Assembly: GCA_033782935.1 (NCBI GenBank)
Contig: JAWQEG010000710.1
Span: 1,798,001 to 1,862,000 of the forward strand
From: Petrolisthes cinctipes
Taxonomy: Eukaryota; Arthropoda; Malacostraca; Decapoda; Porcellanidae
Direction of reading: 5' to 3'
Length of the DNA: 64,000 nt
Part shown: positions 49,239 through 61,900 of the stretch, in pieces
How positions within the stretch are numbered: position 1 is the stretch's first letter
How the letters are laid out: each line of letters begins with the position of its first letter
Notes under the pieces: model-generated
Database searches by the model: none
Told to the model about the DNA's origin: nothing
The model's input: the letters and a program-made list of their open reading frames with translations, nothing else
Translations under genes and position numbers: made by a program

Positions 49239-50614
49239 TAAACGTGTATAGAAAATGCATGCACATATTGAATTTAGGCACCTAAAATATCGATTTTCAG
49301 CATGTTTTGGTCCTGTATTTTGAAAATACTCTAACACGGAGTAGGCATGTACAGATCGTTTCTGGATCCCCAAAATATCGAATTTTCGGGTGTTTTGGGC
49401 CTGAATTTGAGATATCGACTATGGCCACCTAAAATATCGATTTTTAGCATGTTTTAGGTATGTATTTTGAAAATATACTAGCACTGAGTAGGCATGTACA
49501 AATCGCTTCTGGGACCCCAAAATATCGATTTTTCGGGTGTTTTGAGCCTGAATTTGAGATATAAACGGGTACAGAAGATGCATGCACATATTGACTTTGG
49601 GCACCTAAAATATCGATTTTTTGTATGTTTTGGGCCTGTATTGTAAAAAATACTTTAACACGGAGTAGGCATGTACAGATCGCTTCTGGGACCCTAAAAT
49701 ATCGAATTTTCAGGTGTCTTGAGCCTGAATTTGATATATAAACGGGTACTGAAGATGCATGCACATATCGACTTTTGGGCACATAAAATATCGATTTTGA
49801 TCATGTTTTGGGTCTGTATCTTGAAAACATTCTAACTAGGAGTAGGCATGCACAGTTCGCTTCTAGGACACAAAACACAGAATTTTCGAGTGTTTTGAGC
49901 CTTAATTTGAGATATAAACGGGTACAGAAGATGCATGCACATATCGACTTTGGACACTTAAAATATCGATTTTTAGCATGTTTTGAGCCTATATCTTTAA
50001 AACATTCTAGCACTGAGTAGGCATGTACAGATCGCTTCTGGGACCCAAAAATATCAAATTTTCGGGTGTTTTGATGTTGAATTTGGGATATAAACGGGTG
50101 CAGAAGATGCATACACATATTGACTTTGGGCACCTAAAATATCGATTTTCAGCATGTTTTGGGCCTGTATTTTGAAAATACTCTAACACGGAGTAAGCAT
50201 GTACAGATCTCTTCTTGGACCCCAAAATATCGAATTTTCGGGTGTTTTGGGCCTAAATTTGAGATATCGTCTTTGGCCACTTAAATTATCGATTTTTAGC
50301 ATATTTTGGGTATATATTTTGAAAAAATACTATCACTGAGTAGGCATGTACAAATCGATTCTGGGACCCCAAAATATCGAATTTTCGGGTGATTTGAGCC
50401 TGAATTTGATATATAAACGGGTACAGAAGATGCATGCACATATTGATTTTAAGCACCTAAAATATCGATTTTCAGTATGTCTTGGGCCTATATTTTGAAA
50501 ATACTTTAATACGGAGTAGGCATATACAGATCGCTTCTGGGACCACAAAATATCGAATTTTCAGGTGTTTTGAGCCTGAATTTGAGATATAAACGGGTAC
50601 TGAAGATGCATGCA
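49239..50614 (+). repeat. About 2009-bp HOR unit, copy 2 (partial)
   Basis: This unit follows copy 1 and matches it for about 1375 bp. The match ends near 50614, where CACATATCGACTTTTGGACAGC replaces the expected sequence (shown in part). Differences from copy 1 are scattered substitutions. Confidence 0.8.
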
Positions 50615-52198
50615 CATATCGACTTTTGGACAGCTAAAACATCGATTTTTAGTATGTTTTGGGCCTATATTTTGAAAATTTTCTAACACTGAGTAGGCAT
50701 GTACAGATCGCTTCCGTGACCCCAAAATATCTAAATTTCGGATGTTTTGAGCCTGAATTTGAGAAATAAACGTGTACAGAAGATGCATGCACATATTGAC
50801 TTTGGGCACCTAAAATATCGATTTTCAGCATGTTTTGAGCCTTTATTTTGAAAACATTCTAGCACTGAGTAGGCATGTACAGATCGCTTCTGGGACCCAC
50901 AAATATCGAATTTTCGTGTGTTTTGAGGTTTAATTTGGGATATATACGGGTGCAGAAGATGCATACACATATTGACTTTGGGCACCTAAAATATCGATTT
51001 TCAGCATGTTTTGGGCATGTGTCTGAGTAGGCATGTACAGATCGCTTCTGGGATCCCAAAATATCGAATTTTCGGGTGTTTGGAGCCTGAATTTGAGATA
51101 TAAAGGTGTACAGAAGATGCGTGCACATATTGACTTTGGGCACCTAAAATATCGATTTTCAGCATGTTTTGGGCCTGTATTTTGAAAATACTCTAACACG
51201 GAGTATTCTGGGACCCCAAAATATCGAATTTTCGGGTGTTTTGAGCCTGAATTTGAGATATAAACGGGTACAGAAGATGCATGCACATATCGACTTTTGG
51301 ACAGCTAAAATATCGATTTTTAGTATGTTTTGGGACTATATTTTGAAAATTTTCAAGCACTGAGTAGGCATGTACAGATCGCTTCAGGGACCCAAAATTA
51401 TCGAATTTTCGTGTGTTTTGAGGTTTAATTTGGGATATAAACGGGTGCAGAAGATGCATACACATATTGACTTTGGGCACCTAAGATATCGATTTTCAGC
51501 ATGTTTTGGGCCTGCATCTAAGTAGGCATGTACAGATCGCTTCTGGGACCCTAAAATATCGAATTTTCGGGTGTTTCGAGCCTGAATTTGATATAAAAAC
51601 GGGTACAGAAGATGCATGCACATATTGACTTTGGGCACCTAAAATATCGATTTTCTGCATGTTTTGGGTCTGTATCTTAAAAATATTCTAACTAGGAGTA
51701 GGCATGTACAGATCGGTTCTAGGACCCAAAAATACCGAATTTTCGGGTGTTTTGAGCCTCAATTTGAGATATAAACGGATACAGAAGATGCATGCACATC
51801 TCGACTTTGGACACTTAAAATATCGATTTTTAGCATGTTTTGAGCCTATATTTTGAAAACATTCTATCACTGAGTAGGCATGTACAGACCGCTTCTGGGA
51901 CTCAAAAATATCGAATTTTAGAGGTTCAATTTGGGATATTAACGGGTGCATAAGATACATACACATTTTGAGTTTGGGCACCTCAAATATTGATTTTCAG
52001 CATGTTTTGGGCCTGTATCTGAGTAGGCATGTACCGATCGCTTCTAGGACCCAAAAATAGCGAATTTTCGGGTGTTTTGAGCCTGAATTTGAGATATAAA
52101 CGGGTACAGAAGATGCGTGCACATATCGACTTTGGACACTTAAAATATCGATTTTTAGCATGTTTTGAGCCTATATTTTGAAAACATTCTAGCACTGA

Positions 52199-53685
52199 GT
52201 AGGCATGTACAGACCACTTCTGTTACCCAAAAATATCGAATTTTCGGGAGTTTTGAGGTTGAATTTGGGATATAAACGGGTGTAGAAGATGCATACACAT
52301 ATTGACTTTGGGCACCAAAAATATCGATTTTCAGCATGTTTTGGGCCTGTATTATGAAAACACTAACTCGGAGTAGGCATGTACAGATCGCTTCTATAAC
52401 ACCAAAATATCGAATTTTCGGGTGTTTGGAGCCTGAATTTGAGATATAAACGGGAACAGAAGATGCATGCACGTATTGACTTTGGGCACCTAAAATATCG
52501 ATTTTCAGCCTGTTTTGGGCCTGTATAGATCGCTTCTGGGACCCCCAAATATCGAAATTTCGGGTTTTTGGAGCCTGAATTTGAGATATAAACGGGTACA
52601 GAAGATGCATGCACATATCGACATTTGGACAGCTAAAACATCGATTTTTAGTATGTTTTGGGCCTATATTTTGAAAATTTTCTAGCACTTAGTAGGCATG
52701 TACATATCGCTTCCGTGACCCCAAAATATCTAATTTTCGGGTGTTTTGAGGTTTAATTTGGGATATAAACGGGTGCAGAAGATGCATACACATACTGACT
52801 TTGGGCACCTAAAATATCGATTTTCAGCATGTTTTGGGCCTGTATCTGATTAGGCATGTACAGATCGCTTCTGGGACACCAAAATATCGAATTTTCGGGT
52901 TTTTGGAGCCTGAATTTGAGATATAAACGGGTTCAGAAGATGCATGCACATATCGACTTTTGGGCACCTAAAATATCGATTTTGAGCATATTTTGGGTCT
53001 GTATCTTAAAAACATTCTAACTAGGAGTAGGCATGTACAGATCGGTTCTAGGACCCAAAAATACCGAATTTTCGGGTGTTTTGAGCCTCAATTTGAGATA
53101 TAAACGGGTACAGAAGATGCATGCACATCTCGACTTTGGACACTTAAAATATCGATTTTTAGCATATTTTGAGCCTATATTTTGAAAACATTCTATCACT
53201 GAGTAGGCATGTACATACCGCTTCTGGGACCCAAAAATATCGAATTTTCGACGTTCAATTTGGGATATTAACGGGTGCATAAGATGCATACACATATTGA
53301 CTTTGGGCACCTCAAATATCGATTTTCAGCATGTTTTGGGCCTGTATCTGAGTAGGCATGTACAGATCGCTTCTAGGACTCAAAAATAGCGAATTTTCGG
53401 GTGTTTTTAGCCTGAATTTGAGAAAAAAACGGGTACAGAAGATGCATGCACATATTGACTTTGGGCACCTATAATATCGATTTTCAGCATGTTTTGAGCC
53501 TTTATTTTGAAAACATTCTAGCACTGAGTAGGCATGTACAGATCGCTTCTGGGACCCAGAAATATCGAATTTTCGTTTGTTTTGAGGTTTAATTTGGGAT
53601 ATATACGGGTGCAGAAGATGCATACACATATTGACTTTGGGCACCTAAAATATCGATTTTCAGCATGTTTTGGGCCTGCATCTAA
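52199..53685 (+). repeat. 1487-bp HOR unit, copy 1
   Basis: This unit is repeated at 53686 with an offset of 1487. Marks are CTTCTGTTACCCAAAA, GGGTGTAGAAGATGC, CTGTATTATGAAAACACTAA, the truncated joint GCCTGTATAGATCGC and GACAGCTAAAACATCG. The two copies are very similar by eye, with a patch of differences near the borders. Confidence 0.88.
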
Positions 53686-55172
53686 GTAGGCATGTACAGA
53701 CCGCTTCTGTTACCCAAAAATATCGAATTTTCGGGTGTTTTGAGGTTGAATTTGGGATATAAACGGGTGTAGAAGATGCATACACATATTAACTTTGGGC
53801 ACCAAAAATATCGATTTTCAGCATGTTTTGGGCCTGTATTATGAAAACACTAACTCGGAGTAGGCATGTACAGATCGCTTCTATAATCCCAAAATATCGA
53901 ATTTTCGGGTGTTTGGAGCCTGAATTTGAGATATAAACGGGAACAGAAGATGCATGCACGTATTGACTTTGGGCACCTAAAATATCGACTTTCAGCCTGT
54001 TTTGGGCCTGTATAGATCGCTTCTGGGACCCCCAAATATCGAAATTTCGGGTTTTTGGAGCCTGAATTTGAGATATAAACGGGTACAGAAGATGCATGCA
54101 CATATCGACATTTGGACAGCTAAAACATCGATTTTTAGTATGTTTTGGGCCTATATTTTGAAAATTTTCTAGCACTTAGTAGGCATGTACATATCGCTTC
54201 CGTGACCCCAAAATATCTAATTTTCGGGTGTTTTGAGGTTTAATTTGGGATATAAACGGGTGCAGAAGATGCATACACATATTGACTTTGGGCACCTAAA
54301 ATATCGATTTTCAGCATGTTTTGGGCCTGTATCTGAGTAGGCATGTACAGATCGCTTCTGGGACACCAAAATATCGAATTTTCGGGTTTTTGGAGCCTGA
54401 ATTTGAGATATAAACGGGTTCAGAAGATGCATGCACATATCGACTTTTGGGAACCTAAAATATCGATTTTGAGCATATTTTGGGTCTGTATCTTAAAAAC
54501 ATTCTAACTAGGAGTAGGCATGTACAGATCGGTTCTAGGACCCAAAAATACCGAATTTTCCGGTGTTTTGAGCCTCAATTTGAGATATAAACGGGTACAG
54601 AAGATGCATGCACATCTCGACTTTGGACACTTAAAATATCGATTTTTAGCATATTTTGAGCCTATATTTTGAAAACATTCTATCACTGAGTAGGCATGTA
54701 CATACCGCTTCTGGGACCCAAAAATATCGAATTTTCGGCGTTCAATTTGGGATATTAACGGGTGCATAAGATGCATACACATATTGACTTTGGGCACCTC
54801 AAATATCGATTTTCAGCATGTTTTGGGCCTGTATCTGAGTAGGCATGTACAGATCGCTTCTAGGACTCAAAAATAGCGAATTTTCGGGTGTTTTTAGCCT
54901 GAATTTGAGAAAAAAACGGGTACAGAAGATGCATGCACATATTGACTTTGGGCACCTATAATATCGATTTTCAGCATGTTTTGAGCCTTTATTTTGAAAA
55001 CATTCTAGCACTGAGTAGGCATGTACAGATCGCTTCTGGGACCCAGAAATATCGAATTTTCGTTTGTTTTGAGGTTTAATTTGGGATATATACGGGTGCA
55101 GAAGATGCATACACATATTGACTTTGGGCACCTAAAATATCGATTTTCAGCATGTTTTGGGCCTGCATCTAA
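53686..55172 (+). repeat. 1487-bp HOR unit, copy 2
   Basis: This second full copy carries the same private truncated joint GCCTGTATAGATCGC (about 54009). A third copy starts at 55173 and runs for about 170 bp, to about 55345, before it diverges. Confidence 0.88.
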
Positions 55173-55345
55173 GTAGGCATGTACAGACCGCTTCTGTTAC
55201 CCAAAAATATCGAATTTTCGGGTGTTTTGAGGTTGAATTTGGGATATAAACGGGTGTAGAAGATGCATACACATATTAACTTCGGGCACCAAAAATATCG
55301 ATTTTCAGCATGTTTTGGGCCTGTATTTTGAAAACACTAACACGG
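55173..55345 (+). repeat. 1487-bp HOR unit, truncated copy 3
   Basis: CAGACCGCTTCTGTTACCC and GGGTGTAGAAGATGC recur here as at 52199 and 53686. The match then ends as CTGTATTTTGAAAACACTAA replaces CTGTATTATGAAAACACTAA and ordinary monomers follow. Confidence 0.75.
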
Positions 55346-58300
55346 ACTAGGCTTGTACAGATCGCTTCTGGAACCCCAAAATATCGAATTTTCGGGTGTT
55401 TTGAGCCCGAATTTGAGATTTAAACGGGTACAGAAGATGCATGCACGTATTGACTTTGGGCACCTAAAATATCGATTTTCAGCATGTTTTTGGCCTGTAT
55501 AGATCGCTTCTGGGACCCCAAAATATCAAAATTTCGGTTGTTTGGAGCCTGAATTTAAGATATAAACGGGTACAGAAGATGCATGCACATATCGACTTTT
55601 GGGCACCTAAAATATCGATTTTGAGCGTGGTTTGGGTCTGTATCTTGAAAACATTCTAACTAGGAGTATACATGTACAGATCGCTTCTAGTACCCAAAAA
55701 TACCGAATTTTCGGGTGTTTTGAGCCTGAATTTGGGATATTAACGGGTGCAGAAGATACATACACATATTGACATTGGGCACCTAAAATATCGATTTTCA
55801 GCATGTTTTGGGCCTGTATCTGAGTAGGCATGTACAGATCGCTTCTGGGACCCCAAAATATCGAATTTTCGGGTGTTTGGAGCCTGAATTTGAGATATAA
55901 ACGAGTACAGAAGATGCATGCACACATCGACTTTTGGGCACGAAAAATATCGATTTTCTGTATGTTTTGTGCCTGTATTTTGAAAATACTCTAACACGGA
56001 GTAGGCATGTACAGATTGCTTATGGGACCCCAAAATATCGAATTTTCGGGTGTTTTGAGCCCGAATTTGAGATTTAAACGGGTAAAGAAGAGGCATGCAC
56101 ATATCGACTTTTGGACATCTAAAACATCGATTTTTATTATGTTTAGGGCCTATATTTTGAAAATTTTCTAGCACTGAGTAGGCATGTACAGATCGCTTCC
56201 GTGACCCCAAAATATCTAATTTTCGGGTGTTTTGAGCCTGAATTTGAGAAATAAACGGGTACAGAAGATGCATGCACATATTGACTTCGGGAATCTAAAA
56301 TATCGATTTTCAGCATGTTTTGAGTCTTTATTTTGAAAACATTCTAGCACTGAGTAGGCATGTACAGATCGCTTCTGGGACCCAAAAATATCGAATTTTC
56401 GGGTGTTTTGAGCCTGAATTTGAGATATAAACGGGTACAGAAGATGCATGCACATATTGACTTTGGGCACCTAAAATATCGATTTTCAGCATGTTATGGG
56501 CCTCTATATTGAAAATACTCTAACACGAAGTAGGCATGTACGGATCGCTTCTGGAACCCCAAAATACCGAATTTTTGGGTGTTATGAGCCTGAATTTGAG
56601 ATATAAACGGGTACAGAAAATGCATGCACATCTCGACTTTGGACACTTAAAATATCGATTATTAGCATGTTTTGAGCCTATATTTTGAAAACAGTCTAGC
56701 ACTGAGTAGGCATGTACAGATCGCTTCTGGGACCACAAAATATCGAATTTTCGGGTGTTTTGGGCCTGAATCTGAGATATCGACTTTGGGCACCTATAAT
56801 ATCGATTTTTAGCATGTTTTGGGCCTATATTTTGAAAATATTCTAGCACTGAGTAGGCATGTACAGATCGCTTCTGGGACCCCAAAATATCGAATTTTCG
56901 GGTATTTTGAGCCTGAATTTGAGATATAAACGTGTACAGAAGATGCATGCACATATTGACTTTTGGACAGATAAAATATCGATTTTTAGTGTGTTTTGGG
57001 CCTATATCTTGAAAATTTTCTAGCACTGAGTAGGCATGTACAGATCGCTTCCGTGACCCCAAAATATCTAATTTTCGGGTGTTTTGAGCCTGAATTTGAG
57101 ATATAAACGGGTACAGAAGATGCATGCACATATTGACTTTGGGCACCTAAAATGTCGATTTTCAGCATGTTTTGAGCCTATATTTTGAAAACATTCTAGC
57201 TCTGAGTAGGCATGTACAGATCGCTTCTGGGACCCAAAAATATCGAATTTTCGGGTGTTTTGAGGTATAATTTGGGATATAAACGGGTGCAGAAAATGCA
57301 TACACATATTGACTTTGGGCACCTTAAATATCGATTTTCAGCATGTTTTTGGGCCTGGATTTAGAAAATACTCTAACACAGAGTAGGCATGTACAAATCG
57401 CTTCTGGGACCCAAAAACATCGAATTTTCGGGTGTTTTGGGCCTGAATTTGAGATATAAACAGGTACTGAACATGCATGCACATATCGACTTTTAGGCAC
57501 CTAAAATATCGATTTTGAGCATGTTTTTTGGTCTGTATCTTGAAAACATTCTAACTAGGTGTATGCAAAAACAGAATGTTTCTAGGACCCTAAAATACCG
57601 AATTTTCGGGTGTTTTGAGCCTGAATTTGAGATATAAACGGGTACAGAAGATGCATGCACATATCGAGTTTGGACACTTAAAATATGGATTTTTAGCATG
57701 TTTTGAGCCTTTATTTTGAAAACATTCTAGCACTGAGTAGGCATGTACAGATCGCTTCTGGGACCAAAAAATATCGAATTTTCGGGTGTTTTGAGGTTGA
57801 ATTTGAGATATAAACGAGTGCAGAAAATGCATACCCATATTGACTTTGGGCACCTAAAATATCGATTTTCAGCATGTTTTGGGCCTGTATCTGAGTAGGC
57901 ATATACAGATCGCTTCTGGGACCCCAAAATATTTAATTTTCGGGTGTTTGGAGCCTGAATTTCAAATATAAACGGGTACATAAGATGCATGAACATATCG
58001 ACTTTTGGGTACCTAAAAAAACTATTTTCAGTATGTTTTGGGCATGTATTTTGATAATACTCTAACACGGATTAGGCATGTACAGTTCGCTTCTGGAACC
58101 CCAAAATATCGAATTTTCGGGTGTTTTGGGCCTGAATTTGAGATATCGACTTTGGGCACCTAAAATATCGATTTTTAGCATGGTTTGGGCCTATATTTTG
58201 AAAATATTCTAGCACTAAGTAGGCATGTACAGATCGCTTGTGGGACACAAAAATATCGAATTTACGAGTGTTTTAAGCCTGTATTTGAGATATAAACGGG

Positions 58301-58983
58301 TACAGAAGATGAATGCACATATCGACTTTTGGGCACCTATAATATCGATTTTGAGCATGTTTTGGGTCTGTATCTTGAAAACATTTTAACTAGGAGTAGG
58401 CATGTACAGAATGTTTCTAGGACCCGAAAAAACCGAATTTTCGGGTGTTTTGAGCCTGAATTTGAGATATAAACGGGTACATAAGATGCATGCACATATC
58501 GACTTTGGATACTTAAAATATCGATTATTAGCATGTTTTGAGCCTTAATTTTGAAAACATTCTAGCACTGAGTAGGCATGTAGAGATCGCTTCTGGGACC
58601 TAAAAACATCGAATTTTCGAATGATTTGAGGTTGAATTTGGGATATAAAAGGGTGCAGTAGATGCATACACATATTGACTTTGGTCACCTAAAATATCGA
58701 TTTTCAGTATGTTTTGAGCCTGTATTTTGAAAATACTCTAAAACGGAGTAGGCAATTACAGATCGCTTCTGGGACCCCGAAATATCGAATTTTCGGGTGT
58801 TTGGAACCTGAATTTGAGATATAAACGGGTACAGAAGATACATCCACATATCGACTTTTGGGCACGTAAAAGATCGATTTTCAGTATGTTTTGGGTCTGT
58901 ATATTGAAAAAATTCTAACTAGGAATAGACATGTACAGATCGCTTCTAGGACCCAAAAATACCGAATTTTCGGGTGTTTTGGG

Positions 58984-58995
58984 CCTGAATTCAGG
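58984..58995. other. Strand-switch palindrome in the satellite (inversion joint)
   Basis: CCTGAATTCAGG is a perfect 12-bp palindrome with its centre between 58989 and 58990. To the left, monomers read on the plus strand; to the right they read on the minus strand. Both flanking monomers are alpha type, so the two sides form an inverted repeat extending well over 100 bp in each direction, with scattered mismatches such as GTTTTGGGCC against GTTTTGATCC. The joint falls at the GCCTGAATT box that every monomer carries. Confidence 0.92.
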
Positions 58996-61900
58996 ATCAA
59001 AACACCCGAGAATTCGGTATTTGTGGGTCCTTGAAGCGATCTGTACATGCCTACTCCTAGTTAGAATGTTTTCAAGATACAGACCCAAAACATGCTCAAA
59101 ATCGATATTTTAGGTGCCCAAAAGTTGATATGTGCATGCATCATCAGTACCCGTTTATATCTCAAAATCAGGCTCAAAACACACGAAAATTCGATATTTT
59201 GGGGTCCCAGAAGCGATCAGTACATGCCTACTCCGTGTTAGAGTGTTTTCAAAATACAGGCCCAAAACATACTGAAAATCGATCTTTTAGGTGCCCAAAA
59301 GTCGATATATTCATGCATCTTCTGTACCTGTTTATATCTCAAATTCAGGCTCCAAACACCAGAAAATTCGATATTTTAGCGTCCCAGAAGCGATCTGTAC
59401 ATGCCTACTCAGATACAGACCCAAAACATGCTGAAAATCAATATTTTAGATGCCCAAAGTCAATATGTGCAGGCATCTTCTGTACCCGTTTATATCTCAA
59501 ATTCAGGGTCGAAACACCCGAAAATTCGATATTTTGGGGTCCAAGAAGCGATCTGTACTTGCCTTCTCAGATACAGGCCCAAAACATGCTGAAAATCGAT
59601 ATTTTAGGTGCCCATATTCAATTTTTGCATGCATTTTCTGTACCCGTTTATATCTCAAATTCAGTCTCAAAACACCCGAAAATTCGATATTTTGAGATCC
59701 CAGAATCGATCTGTGCATGCCTACTCCGTGTTAGAGTATTTTCAAAATACAGGCTCAAAACATGCTAAAAATCGATATTTTAGGTGCCCAAAGTCAATAT
59801 GTGTATGCATCTTCTGCATCCGTTTATATCCCAAATTCAACCTCAAAACACCCGAAAATTCGATATTTTGGGGTCCCAGAAGCAATCTGTACATGCCTAC
59901 TCCGTGCTAGAGTATTTTCAAAATGCAGGCCCAAAACATACTGAAAATCGATCTTTTAGGTGCCCAAAAGTCGATATGTGCATGCATCTTCTGTACCCGT
60001 TTATACCTCAAATTCAGGCTCCAAACACCCAAAAAATCGATATTTTTGGGTCCCAAAAGCGATCTGTACATGTCTACTCTTAGTTAGAATGTTTTCAAGA
60101 TACAGACCTAAAACATGCTAAAAATCGATATGTTATGTGCTCAAAAGTCGATATGTGCATGCATCTTCAGTACCCGTTTATATCTCAAATTCAGGCTCCC
60201 AACACCCGAAAATTCGATATTTTTGGGTCCCATAAGCGATCTGTACATGCCTACTCAGTTCTAGAATATTTTCAAAATAAAGGCTTAAAACATGCTAAAA
60301 ATCGATATTTTAAGTGTCCAAAGTCAATATGTGCATGCATCTCCTGTACCCGTTTATATAATCAAATTCAGGCTCCAAACACCCGAAAATTCGATATTTT
60401 GGCGTCCCAGAAGCTATCTGTACATGCATACTCGGTGCTAGAATATTTTCAAAATATAGGCCCAAAACATGCTAAAAATCGATATTTTAGGTGACCAAAG
60501 TCAAAATGTGTATGAATCTTCTGCACCCGTTTATATCCCAAATTCAACCTCACAACACTTGAGTATTCGATATTTTTGGGTCCCTGAAACGATCTGTACA
60601 TGCCTACTCAGTGCTAGAATATTTTAAAAATATAGGCCCAAAACATGCTAAAAATCGATATTTTAGGTGCCCAAAGTCGATATCTCAAATTCACGCCCAA
60701 AACACACGAAATTTCGATATTTTGGGGTCCCAAAAGCGATCTGTACATGCCTACTCCGTGTTAGAGTATTTTCAAATTATAGGCCCAAAACAAAATGAAA
60801 ATCGATCTTTTAGGTACCCAAAAGTCGATATGTGCATGTATCTTCTGTACCCGTTTTTATCTCAAATTCAGGCTCCAAACAACCAAAAATTTGATATTTT
60901 GGGGTCCCAGAAGCGATCTGTACATGCCTACTCAGATACAGGCCCAAAACATGCTGAAAATCGATATTTTAGGTGCCCAAAGTCAATATGTGTATGCATC
61001 TTCTGCACCCGTTTATATCTCAAATGCAGGCTCCAAACACCAGAAAACTCAATATTTTGGGGTCCCAGAAGCGATCTGTACATGCCTACTCAGATACAGG
61101 CCCAAAACATGCTGAAAATCGATATTTTAGGTGCCCAAAGTCAATATGTGCATGTATCTTCTGTACCCGTTTATATCTCAAATTCAGGCTCAAAACACCC
61201 GAGAATTCAATATTTTGGGGTCCCAGAAGCGATCTGTACATGCCTAATCCGTGTTAGAGTATTTTCAAAAAACAGGCCAAAAACATGCTAAAAAATCGAT
61301 ATTTTAGGTGCCCAAAGTCAATATGTGCATGTATCTTCGGTACCCGTTTATATCTCAAATTCAGGCCCAAAACACCCGAAAATTCGATATTTTGGGGTCT
61401 CACAAACGATCTGTACATGCCGTGTTAGAGTATTTTCAAAATACAGGCCCAAAACATACTGAAAATCGATCTTTTAAGTGCCCAAAAGTCGATATGTGCA
61501 TGCATCTTCTGAACACGTTTATATCTCAAATGCAGGCTCCAAACACCCGAAAACTCGATATTTTGGGGTCCCAGAAGCGATCTGTACATGCCTACTCAGA
61601 TACAGTCCCAAAAAATACTGAAAATCGATATTTCAGGTGCCCAAAGTCAATATGTGCATGTATTTTCTGTACCCGTTTATATCTCAAATTCATGCTCAAA
61701 ACACCAGAGAATTCGATATTTTGGGGTCCCAGAAGCGATCTGTACATGTCTACTCAGTGATAGAATATTTTCAAAATATAGGCCCAAAACATGCTAAAAA
61801 TCGATATTTTAGGTGCCCAAAGTCGATATCTCAAATTTAGGCCCTAAACACTCGGAAATTCGATATTTTGGTGTCCCAGAAGCAATCTGTACATGCTTAC

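Larger units (their letters stand above)
37126..58989 (+). repeat. 176-bp satellite array, right block, same orientation
   Basis: The satellite resumes at the exact phase where it was cut, completing the interrupted beta monomer, and continues with the same monomer classes. Compared with the left block, the gamma class is rarer between 38000 and 45900 and epsilon monomers are frequent. It contains several local HOR domains described separately. Between 55346 and 58989 monomers are irregular, with no long exact period seen. Confidence 0.96.

Noticed and set aside
58984..58995. Palindrome as a lone restriction-site coincidence.
   Set aside because: Kept as a finding instead, because every monomer to its right is inverted, so it marks a structural joint. 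GAATTC alone also occurs elsewhere (for example about 22453) without a strand switch.
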